From the NCBI GenBank assembly GCA_934121905.1, contig CAKOVI010000002.1:124001-188000 (forward strand): a stretch of 64,000 bases of DNA, written 5' to 3'. A program made the translations under genes and the position numbers. Numbering within the stretch: the stretch's first letter is position 1; each line of letters opens with the position of its first letter. Under the pieces are notes generated by a model. The model searched no databases. It saw nothing but the letters and a program-made list of their open reading frames with translations, and was not told where the DNA came from. This DNA is from an uncultured Clostridia bacterium. GTDB taxonomy: Bacteria; Bacillota; Clostridia; TANB77; CAG-508. Shown here piece after piece: positions 44,630 through 53,131 of the stretch.

Positions 44630-46201
44630 ATGGAAAATAAAAGGGAAAGTATTGTAAAGGGAATTGTGTCACTTTTGATATCACAAATATTTATTAAAGT
44701 GATAGGATTAATATATAAATTATATTTAACAAATAAAGATGGATTTGGAGACTCAGGGAATGCAATTTATAGCAGTGGTTTTCAAATTTATGCATTACTA
44801 TTAACTTTTTCATCTACAGGAATTCCAAATGCAATATCAATACTTGTTTCTAAAAGATTAGCTGTTGGAGATAATAGGGGAGCACATAAAATTTTTAAAA
44901 TTGCATTTGTAACATTTGCAATTATAGGAATAATAGGTACTATACTACTGTTTTTAGGTGCAAAAACTATTTCAAATGAATGGATTCAAATTCCAGAAGC
45001 AGAATATTCTTTAATTGCACTTTCGCCGTCCATATTTTTTGTATCAATAACATCTGTTATAAGAGGATATTTTAATGGTAGACAAAGCTTTTCTGTGGCT
45101 GCAAAATCTCAATCATTGGAGCAAATATTTAAAACAATATTTACTATAATTTTGGTCGAAGCAGTTGTCCTAATAGGTAAAAAAAATACAACCCTGATGG
45201 CAGCAGCAGCAAATTTAGCAACTACTACTGCGACAATTTCAAGTTTTATATATATTTATTTATATTATAAAAGTAAAAGACAAGAAATAGGTCAAGAAAT
45301 TAATCAGACAGTAAATTACACACCAACAAGAATTCGAAAAACAATAAAAACAATTTTAACAGTTGCGATGCCGATATCTATAAGTAGCTTAATAGCATCA
45401 TTTAATAAAAATATAGATTCATTTACAATTGTAAGATTTTTAAAACAAATTACAACAGAAGAAGAAGCAAAAATTCAATATGGAATCTTAAGTGGAAAAA
45501 TAGATAGTCTATGTAGTTTAGCATTTTCGCTAAATGTCGCATTTGTAACAACTATGGTTCCAAGTATTTCGAAATCTATGTCAAAAGGAAATAAAGAAGA
45601 AGTAAGTAAAAAAGCAAGTCAATTCATTCTAATAAGTATGTTAATTGCTATACCAATATCTGCAATAATGTTTATGTATCCAGATCAAATAATAGGACTA
45701 CTATTTCCAAATGCACAAAGTGGAGCAATATATTTAAAATTTAGCAGTATTACAATAGTTTTCATGATACTTGCTCAAACAATAAATGGAATATTACAAG
45801 GGATAGGAAAAGTAAATATTCCACCAATTGCATTTGGAATAGGAATGATAGCAAAATTTATATGTAATATAGTTTTAATACCAAACCCTAAATTTGGAAT
45901 ATTTGGAGCCATAATTGGAAATATTATATGTAATATATTAGCATTTTTAATTGGATTTATAATATTAATAAAAAGTCTGAATTTGAAAATTAACATTAAA
46001 AAAATTATAATAAAACCAATTTTAATAACAATTATTATGTGTTTAATATCAAATATTTTATATAATAAGCTACAGTGTATAAAAATGGGCAATATGGCAA
46101 TAATAGTATTATTAACAATAAGCATGATAATTTATTTGCTAGGTATTATAATTTTTAAGATATTTTCCCTTGAAGAACTAGAAATATTAAAGAAAATTTG
46201 A
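44630..46201 (+). CDS. MATE/MOP-superfamily flippase (SpoVB/MurJ-like polysaccharide biosynthesis protein)
   Basis: The 523-residue protein has about fourteen membrane helices. The N-terminus (VKGIVSLLISQIFIKVIGLI), SSTGIPNAISILVSKRLA and SPSIFFVSITSVIRGYFNGR are typical of the oligosaccharide flippase group containing SpoVB and YtgP. These export lipid-linked wall precursors or polysaccharide units. I set the start at the ATG at 44630; a TTG 24 bases earlier is an alternative, and the AAGGGG at 44611 is rather far from the ATG. It stands alone, divergent from rplM-rpsI. Confidence 0.88.
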   Translation: MENKRESIVKGIVSLLISQIFIKVIGLIYKLYLTNKDGFGDSGNAIYSSGFQIYALLLTFSSTGIPNAISILVSKRLAVGDNRGAHKIFKIAFVTFAIIGIIGTILLFLGAKTISNEWIQIPEAEYSLIALSPSIFFVSITSVIRGYFNGRQSFSVAAKSQSLEQIFKTIFTIILVEAVVLIGKKNTTLMAAAANLATTTATISSFIYIYLYYKSKRQEIGQEINQTVNYTPTRIRKTIKTILTVAMPISISSLIASFNKNIDSFTIVRFLKQITTEEEAKIQYGILSGKIDSLCSLAFSLNVAFVTTMVPSISKSMSKGNKEEVSKKASQFILISMLIAIPISAIMFMYPDQIIGLLFPNAQSGAIYLKFSSITIVFMILAQTINGILQGIGKVNIPPIAFGIGMIAKFICNIVLIPNPKFGIFGAIIGNIICNILAFLIGFIILIKSLNLKINIKKIIIKPILITIIMCLISNILYNKLQCIKMGNMAIIVLLTISMIIYLLGIIIFKIFSLEELEILKKI

Positions 46202-46330
46202 AAAATTTATTGAAATAAAGAGGGATTTTATCGAAGATTGGCGAATAAGTTAAATAAAGTAGGTTATAAAAGTGCAACAAAATAGCATTAAAAGTAACTA
46301 CATAAACACATATTTTAGGAGGTAATTATA

Positions 46331-46609
46331 ATGAACAAAGCTGAATTAGTTGCAGCAATCGCTGCAAAAACAGGAGAAACAAAAAAAGCAGCAGAAGCAT
46401 CAGTTAATGCATTTGTTGATGTAGTAACAGAAGCATTAAAAAAAGGAGATAAAATCCAATTAGTAGGATTCGGATCTTTCGAAGTTAGAAAAAGAGCTGC
46501 AAGAAAAGGAAGAAACCCACAAACTAAGGAAGAAATAAAAATACCTGCATCTAAAGCTCCAGTATTCAAAGCTGGTAAAGCATTAAAAGATATCGTAAAT
46601 AAAAAATAA
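46331..46609 (+). CDS. hup: HU family DNA-binding protein
   Basis: The 92-residue protein is a standard HU: NKAELVAAIAAKTGE at the N-terminus, VGFGSFEVRKRAARKGRNPQT in the DNA-binding arm (with the Asn-Pro tip that wedges into DNA) and ASKAPVFKAGKALKD at the end. HU compacts and bends chromosomal DNA. AGGAGG precedes the ATG. Its G+C-richer, highly biased codons fit high expression. Confidence 0.97.
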   Translation: MNKAELVAAIAAKTGETKKAAEASVNAFVDVVTEALKKGDKIQLVGFGSFEVRKRAARKGRNPQTKEEIKIPASKAPVFKAGKALKDIVNKK

Positions 46610-46623
46610 TTTTATTTAATATA

Positions 46624-46674
46624 TAGGCTTTTGCGTTAAATCCCAAAGTGGATAAAGCAAAGGCTTTTTTTGTT
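46624..46674 (+). terminator. Terminator after hup
   Basis: GGCTTTTGC can pair with GCAAAGGCT (with G-T pairs) across a 22-base loop, followed by seven T. Confidence 0.7.
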
Positions 46675-46701
46675 GAAAAAAATTTGAAATAGTGGTATAA
46701 T
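46673..46701 (+). promoter_or_regulatory. Promoter of the foreign-looking two-helix protein
   Basis: TTGAAA (46673-46678), 17 bases, TATAAT (46696-46701). Confidence 0.7.
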
Positions 46702-46748
46702 AATGGAAGATAAACCATATTGGGGGATTTTCATAAGGAGGAAAAAAT

Positions 46749-47168
46749 ATGAAGAAAAAAATTTTTCTTAATGTTTTTGTAACTGTTGGTTTGCTGGTAA
46801 TAATTGCAGCTAACTTTATTTTCTTAAAAGAAGTAGGACGGTACTGTATAATATCGTTCGATACTAAAGCCATTGAAAGAGATGGAGATAGTATTGTATA
46901 TACCAAGGATGGTGCTACAAATGGTTGGGAGGTAAATCCAGACCTTGCAACCGAATATGAGAAAATGAAAAATGAAAAATCAGAGCTTATAAAAAGTTCT
47001 GATGTGGCAAAATGGGTCAGCAGATCTGCTGAAACAATTACAGGTCAGGTAATTCGGCTTGTAGCAATACTTGTTTCAGCTATGTTGCTGGTTTTAGCAG
47101 CATATGCATTAATCAGGGTTCTATTGCAAGACATAGGATACCTGATAGAAATACTCCGCATTGAATAA
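46749..47168 (+). CDS. Small membrane protein with foreign codon use
   Basis: The 139-residue protein has two membrane helices (about 5-26 and 105-127) with a polar loop of about 75 residues between them; no family is recognised. Its codon use differs from that of the surrounding genes: more G and C at third positions, CTG, CTC and CGC in use, and two in-frame CGG codons read as arginine (46840-46842 in GGA CGG TAC, and 47055-47057 in ATT CGG CTT). No native-looking gene here uses CGG for arginine. Skipping the first C would stop translation three codons later. Own promoter, AAGGAGGA site and terminator make it a compact acquired unit. Confidence 0.75.
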   Translation: MKKKIFLNVFVTVGLLVIIAANFIFLKEVGRYCIISFDTKAIERDGDSIVYTKDGATNGWEVNPDLATEYEKMKNEKSELIKSSDVAKWVSRSAETITGQVIRLVAILVSAMLLVLAAYALIRVLLQDIGYLIEILRIE

Positions 47169-47185
47169 TGCGGGGTATTTCTTTT
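47148..47185 (+). terminator. Terminator overlapping the stop codon of the foreign-looking gene
   Basis: GAAATACTCCGCATT / AATGCGGGGTATTTC is a 15-bp stem (two G-T pairs) with a four-base loop, followed by TTTT; the TAA at 47166-47168 lies in the loop and stem. Confidence 0.88.
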
Positions 47186-47252
47186 AAACATTAGTAATAA
47201 GAAAAAGAATTTTCACATATAATCTAATAAAAACAATATAAGTGAGGTTATT

Positions 47253-47973
47253 ATGATTATATTAAACAAAAAAAGAATAACACTAATCCTATCAGGAATA
47301 TTCCTATCAATTTTTGTATTCATCCTAACCACGGGAAACAATGAAGAGCAAAACAAATACATATCAACTGTAAGCCTACCAGCATCAGGAAAAACAATAG
47401 TAATAGATGCAGGACATGGAGTTCCAGACGAACGGAGCACAAAGTAGCAATGGAACAACAGAGGCAGAAACAAACCTAAAAATAGCATTAAAACTTCAAA
47501 ATTTACTAGAACAAAGTGGATGTACAGTAATACTAACTAGGTCAGATGAAAATGCAATATATGATATAGACAGTAAAACACTAAAACAGAAAAAGATATC
47601 AGACATAAAAAATAGAGTAAAAATAGGAAATGAAAGTTCGGCAGACATATTTGTATCAATACACTTAAACAAAATACCACAATCACAATATGATGGTTGG
47701 CAAACTTTTTATAAAGAAGGTAGTCAAGATGGAGCAAAACTTGCAAAATCAATACAGGAAAATTTAAATAAAACAATACAAAAAGAAAATAATAGAATTG
47801 CAAAAACTATAGATAAAGTATACATTATAAAACATGTAGAAATCCCAATAACAATAGTGGAATGTGGATTTTTATCAAACCCAGAAGAAGAAAAAAAGCT
47901 ATTACAAGATGACTATCAAAATAAACTTGCATGGGGAATATATAATGGAATTATAGATTATTTTTATGAATAA
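47253..47973 (+). CDS. N-acetylmuramoyl-L-alanine amidase (CwlD-like), read through a +1 shift at CGG
   Basis: Frame one, from the ATG at 47253, encodes a membrane or signal helix (9-27) and KTIVIDAGHGVPDE; frame two continues GAQSSNGTTEAETNLKIAL to a stop at 47973. In Amidase_3 enzymes these form one motif (D-x-GHG-x-x-D-x-GA). The only fault is a C at 47433 before GGA. The zero frame has CGG there and stops four codons later. Without the C the product is 239 residues, with the zinc ligands His in AGHG, Glu in TEAE, and His in SIHLN, and the catalytic glutamate in VECGFLSN. These enzymes cut the bond between MurNAc and the stem peptide outside the cell. GTGAGG precedes the ATG. Confidence 0.87.
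47433..47436 (+). other. CGG +1 shift site 3 (amidase): GAA-C-GGA
   Basis: Zero frame: CGG AGC ACA AAG TAG. Skipping C gives GGA GCA CAA, restoring the conserved Gly-Ala after the zinc-binding motif. Confidence 0.85.
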
Positions 47974-48020
47974 ATATTGAAATATTACAAAAAAAGTGTT
48001 ATTATAATAAAAGTTTAGGG

Positions 48021-48058
48021 GGCAAAGGAAATAATTGTTTTTATTTCCTTTGCCTTTT
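48021..48058 (+). terminator. Terminator between the amidase gene and dprA
   Basis: GGCAAAGGAAATA / TATTTCCTTTGCC is a perfect 13-bp stem followed by TTTT. It lies only 19 bases before the dprA start and just downstream of a TATAAT (48003-48008), so it may attenuate dprA transcription. Confidence 0.8.
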
Positions 48059-48076
48059 CGCGTTAAAAAATAGGAG

Positions 48077-48953
48077 ATGATAAAAATAGAAGAAAAATAT
48101 TATAAAATATGGATAACATTAATTAAAGGAATGGGCATAAAAAAATATATAAATCTAATAAATAAATTTAAAACAAGAAAAAATATATTTAATGCAACAA
48201 AAAAAGAATTAGAAAATATAAAATTAATAGACGAAAAGACTGTTAACAATATACTGAATCCACAAAATAAAATACTTGCAAAAAAACATTTAGAATATAT
48301 GGAAAAAAATTTTATAGATATAATCTCGATAGAAGAGGAAGAATATCCATCATATTTAAGAGAAATATATAATCCACCGATTTGTATATATATAAAGGGC
48401 AATAAAAACATTTTTAGAAATAAAAGTATAGGAATAATAGGTTGCAGGGAATGTACCCAATATGGGAAAGAAATTGCACAAAAATTCAGCTATGAATTAG
48501 CAAGAAATAAAATAAATATAGTAAGTGGATTAGCACGAGGAATAGACAGTTTTGCACATTTAGGAGCAACTTATAGCAAAGGACTTACAACAGCGGTTTT
48601 AGGAAATGGAATAGATATAGTATATCCGAAAGAAAATTATTATTTAGTTCAAAAAATTTTAAATACAAATGGAGCAATTATTTCAGAATATCCAATTGGA
48701 ACCAAACCAGAAAAAATGAATTTTCCAGCAAGAAATAGAATTATAAGTGGAATATCAAATGGATTGTTAGTAGTAGAAGCAAAGAAAAAAAGTGGGACAT
48801 TAATCACAGTTGATTTCGCATTAGAACAAGGAAGAGACGTTTTTTTAATTCCACGGAAATATAAGTTCGGAGAATTCAGAAGGTACGAATGATTTAATAA
48901 AACAAGGAGGAAGACTAGTAACAAGCCCCAAAGATATTTTAAAAGAATTATAA
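48077..48953 (+). CDS. dprA: DNA-processing protein DprA, read through a +1 shift at CGG
   Basis: Frame one carries nearly the whole Rossmann-like DprA domain: SIGIIGCRECTQYG, VSGLARGIDSFAHLGA, TAVLGNGIDIVYPKEN and LLVVEAKKKSGTLIT, ending VFLIP. Frame two continues GNISSENSEGTNDLIKQGG to the stop at 48953. DprA proteins all read VPGNI-x-x-x-x-S-x-G-x-N-x-LI here, so one C at 48854 before GGA is the only fault. The corrected protein has 291 residues and lacks the optional C-terminal winged helix. DprA loads RecA on incoming single-stranded DNA in transformation. The ATG at 48077 is very close to AGGAG; an ATA at 48086 would suit the spacing better. Confidence 0.9.
48854..48857 (+). other. CGG +1 shift site 4 (dprA): CCA-C-GGA
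   Basis: Zero frame CGG AAA TAT stops after 12 further codons; skipping C gives GGA AAT ATA and the conserved PGNI. Confidence 0.88.
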
Positions 48954-49017
48954 TATGTAAATTACATAAAAAGTGGAAAAAAGTAAATAATAAAACCATG
49001 AAAGGAATTTTATATAA

Positions 49018-49855
49018 ATGAAAAAATTTATGATAGAAACAGCAGAAACAATATTAGGGGCATTTATAATGGCTATAGCAGTATCATTGTTTTTGTTACC
49101 TAATGAGCTATCATCAGGAGGATTTTCAGGTATAGCAACAATAACATACTATATTTTGGGAATACCTATGGGAACAGCTATACTTGCATTAAATATACCA
49201 CTATTTTTATTAGCAACAGTAAAAATAGGAAGAAAATTTATCGAGAAATCAATTGTAGGGACAATAAGTCTATCAATTTTTATAGATATATTAGACAGGT
49301 TTGAGCCATTAACAAATGATAAAATTCTAGCATGTGTATATGGACGGAATACTTACTGGGCTTGGAACAGCATTAATTTTAAGAGCACATTCTTCAACAG
49401 GAGGTTCGGATTTGGCAGGTATAATAATAAAAGAATATAAACCTACATTTAGAACAGGAAATTTAATAACTATGATAGATTTTATAATTGTATTGTTAAA
49501 TGTAATTTGTCTAAAAAAGATAGAAATAGGGTTATATTCTGCAATTGCGATATATTTAATGGGAAAAGTAATTGATGTTTTATTTGAAGGAATATATTTT
49601 ACCAAATTAATTTTTATAATTTCTGATAAAAATCAAGAAATATCAGACTATATAGAAAAAAATATAAAAAGAGGTGTTACGGGAATATACGGAAAAGGCA
49701 TGTATACAAATACAGAAAAATTAGTTTTAATGTGTGCAATTGGAAGAAATGATTTGGCAGAGATAAAAACAAAGATAAAGAGAATTGACCCTAAAGCTTT
49801 TTTAATTATTACAAATTCAAGAGAAGTTTTGGGTGTAGGATTTAAGGAAAAATAA
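49018..49855 (+). CDS. YitT family membrane protein, read through a +1 shift at CGG
   Basis: Frame one from the ATG at 49018 encodes four membrane helices and ends ACVYG; frame two continues GILTGLGTALILRAHSSTGG to a stop at 49855. YitT proteins read YGGxLxGxGxxLxxRxxxSTGG without a break. The only fault is a C at 49345 before the second glycine codon. Corrected length is 278 residues, with the DUF2179 domain (about 215-273, ending TNSREVLGVGFKE) complete. YitT proteins are of unknown function, perhaps transporters regulated by the small C-terminal domain. AAAGGAA precedes the ATG, 64 bases after dprA. Confidence 0.9.
49345..49348 (+). other. CGG +1 shift site 5 (YitT): GGA-C-GGA
   Basis: Zero frame runs 31 more codons to TAA with no family similarity; skipping C restores YGGILTG. 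Confidence 0.88.
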
Positions 49856-49868
49856 TACTCTTTAAAAT

Positions 49869-49897
49869 TTGACATATAATAAAATATGTGCTATTAT
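49869..49897 (+). promoter_or_regulatory. Promoter of the second small RNA
   Basis: TTGACA (49869-49874), 17 bases, TATTAT (49892-49897); a TATAAT at 49895-49900 overlaps it. Confidence 0.7.
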
Positions 49898-49903
49898 AAT
49901 TTT

Positions 49904-49980
49904 AGCTAGCAAAGCAAATCTATTAGTTAAAGATTAACAAAAAAGACCAGATATTAACGCACTTTATCTGGTCTTTTTTA
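49904..49980 (+). ncRNA. Candidate antitoxin small RNA (type I system B)
   Basis: A transcript of about 75 bases would run from near 49904 to the hairpin AAAAAAGACCAGATA (49939-49953) / TATCTGGTCTTTTTT (49965-49979), a perfect 15-bp stem with T runs on both strands. It has no ORF. The opposing 22-residue peptide ORF stops at 49983, so the two transcripts overlap at their 3' ends, as in the locus at 32309-32515. Confidence 0.55.
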
Positions 49981-49982
49981 TG

Positions 49983-50051
49983 CTATTTACTCAAATGTTT
50001 TACTATGTAGTAAATCAATATAAGTTTTAGCAATTCTAGCAAATCTTTCAT
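49983..50051 (-). CDS. 22-residue hydrophobic peptide, candidate type I toxin
   Basis: The ORF encodes a Leu/Ile/Tyr-rich amphipathic or membrane helix (LLELLKLILIYYIV) with Lys and Asp at the ends. A full AAAGGAGG (50069-50062) lies 10 bases before the ATG. Upstream, CCTTTCACTTAAAGG forms a hairpin near the ribosome binding site. On the reverse strand TTGTCA (50137-50132) and TATACA (50114-50109) are spaced by 17 bases. The strong ribosome binding site makes a chance ORF less likely. Layout matches the other locus; toxicity is inferred. Confidence 0.5.
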   Translation of the reverse strand: MKDLLELLKLILIYYIVKHLSK

Positions 50052-50130
50052 TAAAGATTAACCTCCTTTCCACCTTTAAGTGAAAGGCAACAAATACTAT
50101 AACTTAATTGTATAATTTTGCCAATAAAAA

Positions 50131-50159
50131 TTGACAACCAAAACCTTTTATAGTAGAAT
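50131..50159 (+). promoter_or_regulatory. Promoter of the WG-repeat gene
   Basis: TTGACA (50131-50136), 17 bases, TAGAAT (50154-50159). Its -35 box overlaps that of the divergent peptide promoter. ACAACCAAAACC is shared with the promoter at 21067. Confidence 0.7.
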
Positions 50160-50194
50160 AAGCTTGTAAAAATATAAAAAATCGGAGGAAAATT

Positions 50195-51709
50195 ATGAGT
50201 AGGGGAAAAAGATATGATACAGAAGCAAAACTAAACTACAAAAAAGTTTTTGCAGTTGTAATAGCAATAGTAGTTATAATAATTTCAATAATTGCAATAC
50301 AAAAACTATTAACAAAAGCAAAAAATACAAAAACAGTAGAAACCGTAAGTTATTTTGCACTGTATAGTGATAACAAATGGGGAATAATTGGTTCAAATGG
50401 AGAAACAATAATAAATCCAATGTATCAAGAAATGCCAATAGTTATAGATAGTAGTAAAGACGTCTTTTTATGCACATATGATATTAACGAAGAGCAAAAT
50501 ACTTATAAAACAAAAGTTGTAAATAGCAAAAATGAAGAAATATTTACAAATTACGACAAAGTTGAAGCATTAGAAAACTATGATAAAACAGAGAATCTAT
50601 GGTATGAAAAAAATATATTAAAAGTACAAAAAGATGGAAAATGGGGACTAATAGATTTAGATGGAAAAGAAATTGCCCCAATAATATATGATAACATAAC
50701 AACCTTAAAAGGAGTAGAAAATAGTCTAATTGTTGAAAAAGATGGAAAAAAGGGACTAATAAACGATAAAGGAAGTAAAATCATAGATACAGAATATTCA
50801 GAAATACAAAGTTTTGGAGAAAACTACAAAAATGGATATATAACAGTAAATTCAGAAAATAAATATGGAATAATAGGTTTCTCAGGGGAAAAAATATTAG
50901 ACAATAACTATGAAAAAATAGAAAATATTTATGGAGAAAAATATTTTGTAATAAGAGAAAATGGAAAAGAACAATTAATAGATAAACAAGGAAACAAAAT
51001 TATAACAGAAGGATTTGATGAAATAAAGCAAATTGCAAATTCAGGAATTGTTTATACAAAGCAAAATAAATATGGACTAAAAGACTTTGAAGGAAATACA
51101 AAAATTGAACCAACTTATGATAATCTAAAAGAAATAAATAAAGACATCTTTTTAGCAACAAAAGATGGAAAAGTAGGATTAATTGACCAAGAACAAAATG
51201 AAAAATTAGGATTTGAGTATAAAGACATTCAATATAATGAAAAAGCAGGAATATATATTGCAGATGACGAAAACTACAATTCGAAAATATTAAACTCAAA
51301 TTTTGAAACAAAAATAACAGGAATTCTATCTGAAATAAATACAGATGAAGGATATTTAAAAATAAAACAAGATGAAAACTATAAATACTATAATTTTAAA
51401 TTTGAAGAAAAAAACATACAAGACATATTGCCTAAAAATAAAATATATACAAATAAGAAAAATGGAAAATATGGATTTATAGATAATAAAGGAAATCAAG
51501 TTTTAGAATGTATATATGATGATGCAACAGAATTAAACAAATATGGCTATGCAGCTGTGAAAAAAGATGGACTATGGGGAGCAATAAATAGTGACGGAAA
51601 AGTTATAATAGAACCAACATATAAATTAGACGAGAATCTAGTAATAGATTTTATTGGAAAATGGCACTTAGGATTAGATTTGAATATGAATTACTACTGT
51701 GATAAATAA
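50195..51709 (+). CDS. WG-repeat protein with an N-terminal membrane anchor
   Basis: The 504-residue protein has a membrane helix (about 15-38) and a chain of WG/KYG repeats of about 35-50 residues: NKWGIIGSNGETIINPMY, GKWGLIDLDGKEIAPIIY, KKGLINDKGSKIIDTEY, KYGIIGFSGEKILDNNY, KYGLKDFEGNTKIEPTY, KYGFIDNKGNQVLECIY and LWGAINSDGKVIIEPTY. WG repeats fold into a beta-propeller-like or solenoid surface for binding; no enzyme site is present. GGAGGAAA lies 6 bases before the ATG. The following gene starts 19 bases after its stop. Confidence 0.88.
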   Translation: MSRGKRYDTEAKLNYKKVFAVVIAIVVIIISIIAIQKLLTKAKNTKTVETVSYFALYSDNKWGIIGSNGETIINPMYQEMPIVIDSSKDVFLCTYDINEEQNTYKTKVVNSKNEEIFTNYDKVEALENYDKTENLWYEKNILKVQKDGKWGLIDLDGKEIAPIIYDNITTLKGVENSLIVEKDGKKGLINDKGSKIIDTEYSEIQSFGENYKNGYITVNSENKYGIIGFSGEKILDNNYEKIENIYGEKYFVIRENGKEQLIDKQGNKIITEGFDEIKQIANSGIVYTKQNKYGLKDFEGNTKIEPTYDNLKEINKDIFLATKDGKVGLIDQEQNEKLGFEYKDIQYNEKAGIYIADDENYNSKILNSNFETKITGILSEINTDEGYLKIKQDENYKYYNFKFEEKNIQDILPKNKIYTNKKNGKYGFIDNKGNQVLECIYDDATELNKYGYAAVKKDGLWGAINSDGKVIIEPTYKLDENLVIDFIGKWHLGLDLNMNYYCDK

Positions 51710-51728
51710 AAAAAAGGAGAAAAAATAA

Positions 51729-52973
51729 ATGGAGCTAAAGACAAGATATCAATACACATATTTTATACATACTTTTATTGTAAAAGAAAATAAATATAGT
51801 AAATATATATTAAAATTATTAAAAGACCAAAGATTTAAATTAAGAATATTTAATAAAGATAAAGATTTAGAAATATATACACATTTTTTGCCAAAAATAC
51901 GCGACTTTCTATTTGGAACATTTGAATTAGATGATAGATATAAGGAATCAAAATTAAATGAATTGCCAATAGAAACAAAAGCAGCAGTGCTTAGTAGATA
52001 TCCAAGTGTAACATTTGAATACGAATTAGAACAAGATATCCAAGGTAAGACTATAGATGAAAGCAGTATTTTCTTTAAAATTCAAAAAATAGGCTTAGTA
52101 TTATTTAATACTGGAATATGCTTTTTATATTTAAAAACAAATATTGAAGGAAGTGAAGAATTTTCAGATATATTAAATTTTAATTATAAATTTAGAGACA
52201 TAAACCAAGAAGGCAATAATTTAAAGAATTATGAAAATATCAAGGTACAAGCAAACTCTTTTGAAAATATAGAAGCAATCCAAGATTTTATAAATAGTAT
52301 TACAGGACCTAATATAGATGCCCTAAAATTAAATCTGGATGTAGAAAGATTTTATACATATTCGTACACATGCATAAAACAAGATGCATGGAACATAAGC
52401 ACATCATTTGATAATATAAAAAATGACTTTTTAAAATATGTAAATATACTATCAAATGATAGCAATACTAATTCTGTTATGTGTGAAAACTCTAAGGTCA
52501 TTGGAACTTCTAAATATTCTAAAATAGGAATTTCAAAATTAGGTGTAAATTTACTTAGCTCAGATTGTGACATAAACAATTATACGGTATTACCTACGGA
52601 ATATGAAAATCAATATTTTTATACTTACATACTTTCTTTATATTTGAAAGTTTATTTGAAAAAATTAAATTTTGAATTTAAAGAAGGTAAAGATTCTAAA
52701 GAAATAGAAGTAACCAGAAAAAAATTTATTAATTTTACGAAAAAATTATGGATTCAAGAGATAACGTCTGATGATGTGGGTAGCTTATATTATACATACA
52801 TTAAGGATGTTTTAGAGATTGAAAAGTTATATAATGATGTAAAAAATAAATATAATATTTTATACAGCGAACTAAAAATCGAAAAAAACGAAAAAATGAC
52901 AGGGTTTATTATACTAGTTCTGATTGCAACATTAGTATTTAATATTGTTAATTTTATAATAAGTTTTAATTAG
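51729..52973 (+). CDS. Uncharacterised protein with a C-terminal membrane anchor
   Basis: The 414-residue protein has a large soluble N-terminal part (mixed alpha/beta), a probable helical hairpin (about 335-390) and one membrane helix at the very end (about 392-412, GFIILVLIATLVFNIVNFII). The layout, a soluble domain, long helices and a C-terminal helix, recalls CorA-type magnesium channels, but the GMN motif is absent and only one helix is seen, so I do not assign it. It follows the WG-repeat gene in the same unit, with AAAGGAG before the ATG. Confidence 0.65.
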   Translation: MELKTRYQYTYFIHTFIVKENKYSKYILKLLKDQRFKLRIFNKDKDLEIYTHFLPKIRDFLFGTFELDDRYKESKLNELPIETKAAVLSRYPSVTFEYELEQDIQGKTIDESSIFFKIQKIGLVLFNTGICFLYLKTNIEGSEEFSDILNFNYKFRDINQEGNNLKNYENIKVQANSFENIEAIQDFINSITGPNIDALKLNLDVERFYTYSYTCIKQDAWNISTSFDNIKNDFLKYVNILSNDSNTNSVMCENSKVIGTSKYSKIGISKLGVNLLSSDCDINNYTVLPTEYENQYFYTYILSLYLKVYLKKLNFEFKEGKDSKEIEVTRKKFINFTKKLWIQEITSDDVGSLYYTYIKDVLEIEKLYNDVKNKYNILYSELKIEKNEKMTGFIILVLIATLVFNIVNFIISFN

Positions 52974-53007
52974 TTGAAGAAGGGAAAGATTCCTTTCTTC
53001 ATTTTTT

Positions 53008-53099
53008 TGAAAATGTACCAACAAAATTATTGAAAATTGACCAATAAAATCCTTGAAAATGTACCAATAAAAATCTTGAAAATTGACCAATGGTATAGT
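53008..53099 (+). repeat. Four tandem 23-bp repeats upstream of acpS
   Basis: Units start at 53008, 53031, 53054 and 53077. All begin TGAAAAT and contain ACCAA; units 1 and 3 have TGAAAATGTACCAA, units 2 and 4 TGAAAATTGACCAAT, so the pattern also repeats every 46 bases. The T before each unit makes a TTGAAA box, and that of unit 4 forms the -35 of the acpS promoter. Confidence 0.9.
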
Positions 53100-53104
53100 A
53101 TAAT
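53076..53104 (+). promoter_or_regulatory. Promoter of acpS embedded in the last tandem repeat
   Basis: TTGAAA (53076-53081), 17 bases, TATAAT (53099-53104), 28 bases before the acpS ATG. Confidence 0.75.
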
Positions 53105-53131
53105 ACATATTGAAATAGGAAGGGCAAAAAT

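Noticed and set aside
51729..52973. CorA magnesium channel
   Set aside because: The general layout is similar, but the GMN motif and the second membrane helix are missing.
53008..53099. CRISPR-like array
   Set aside because: The 23-base units are directly abutting with no spacers, and there are no cas genes.
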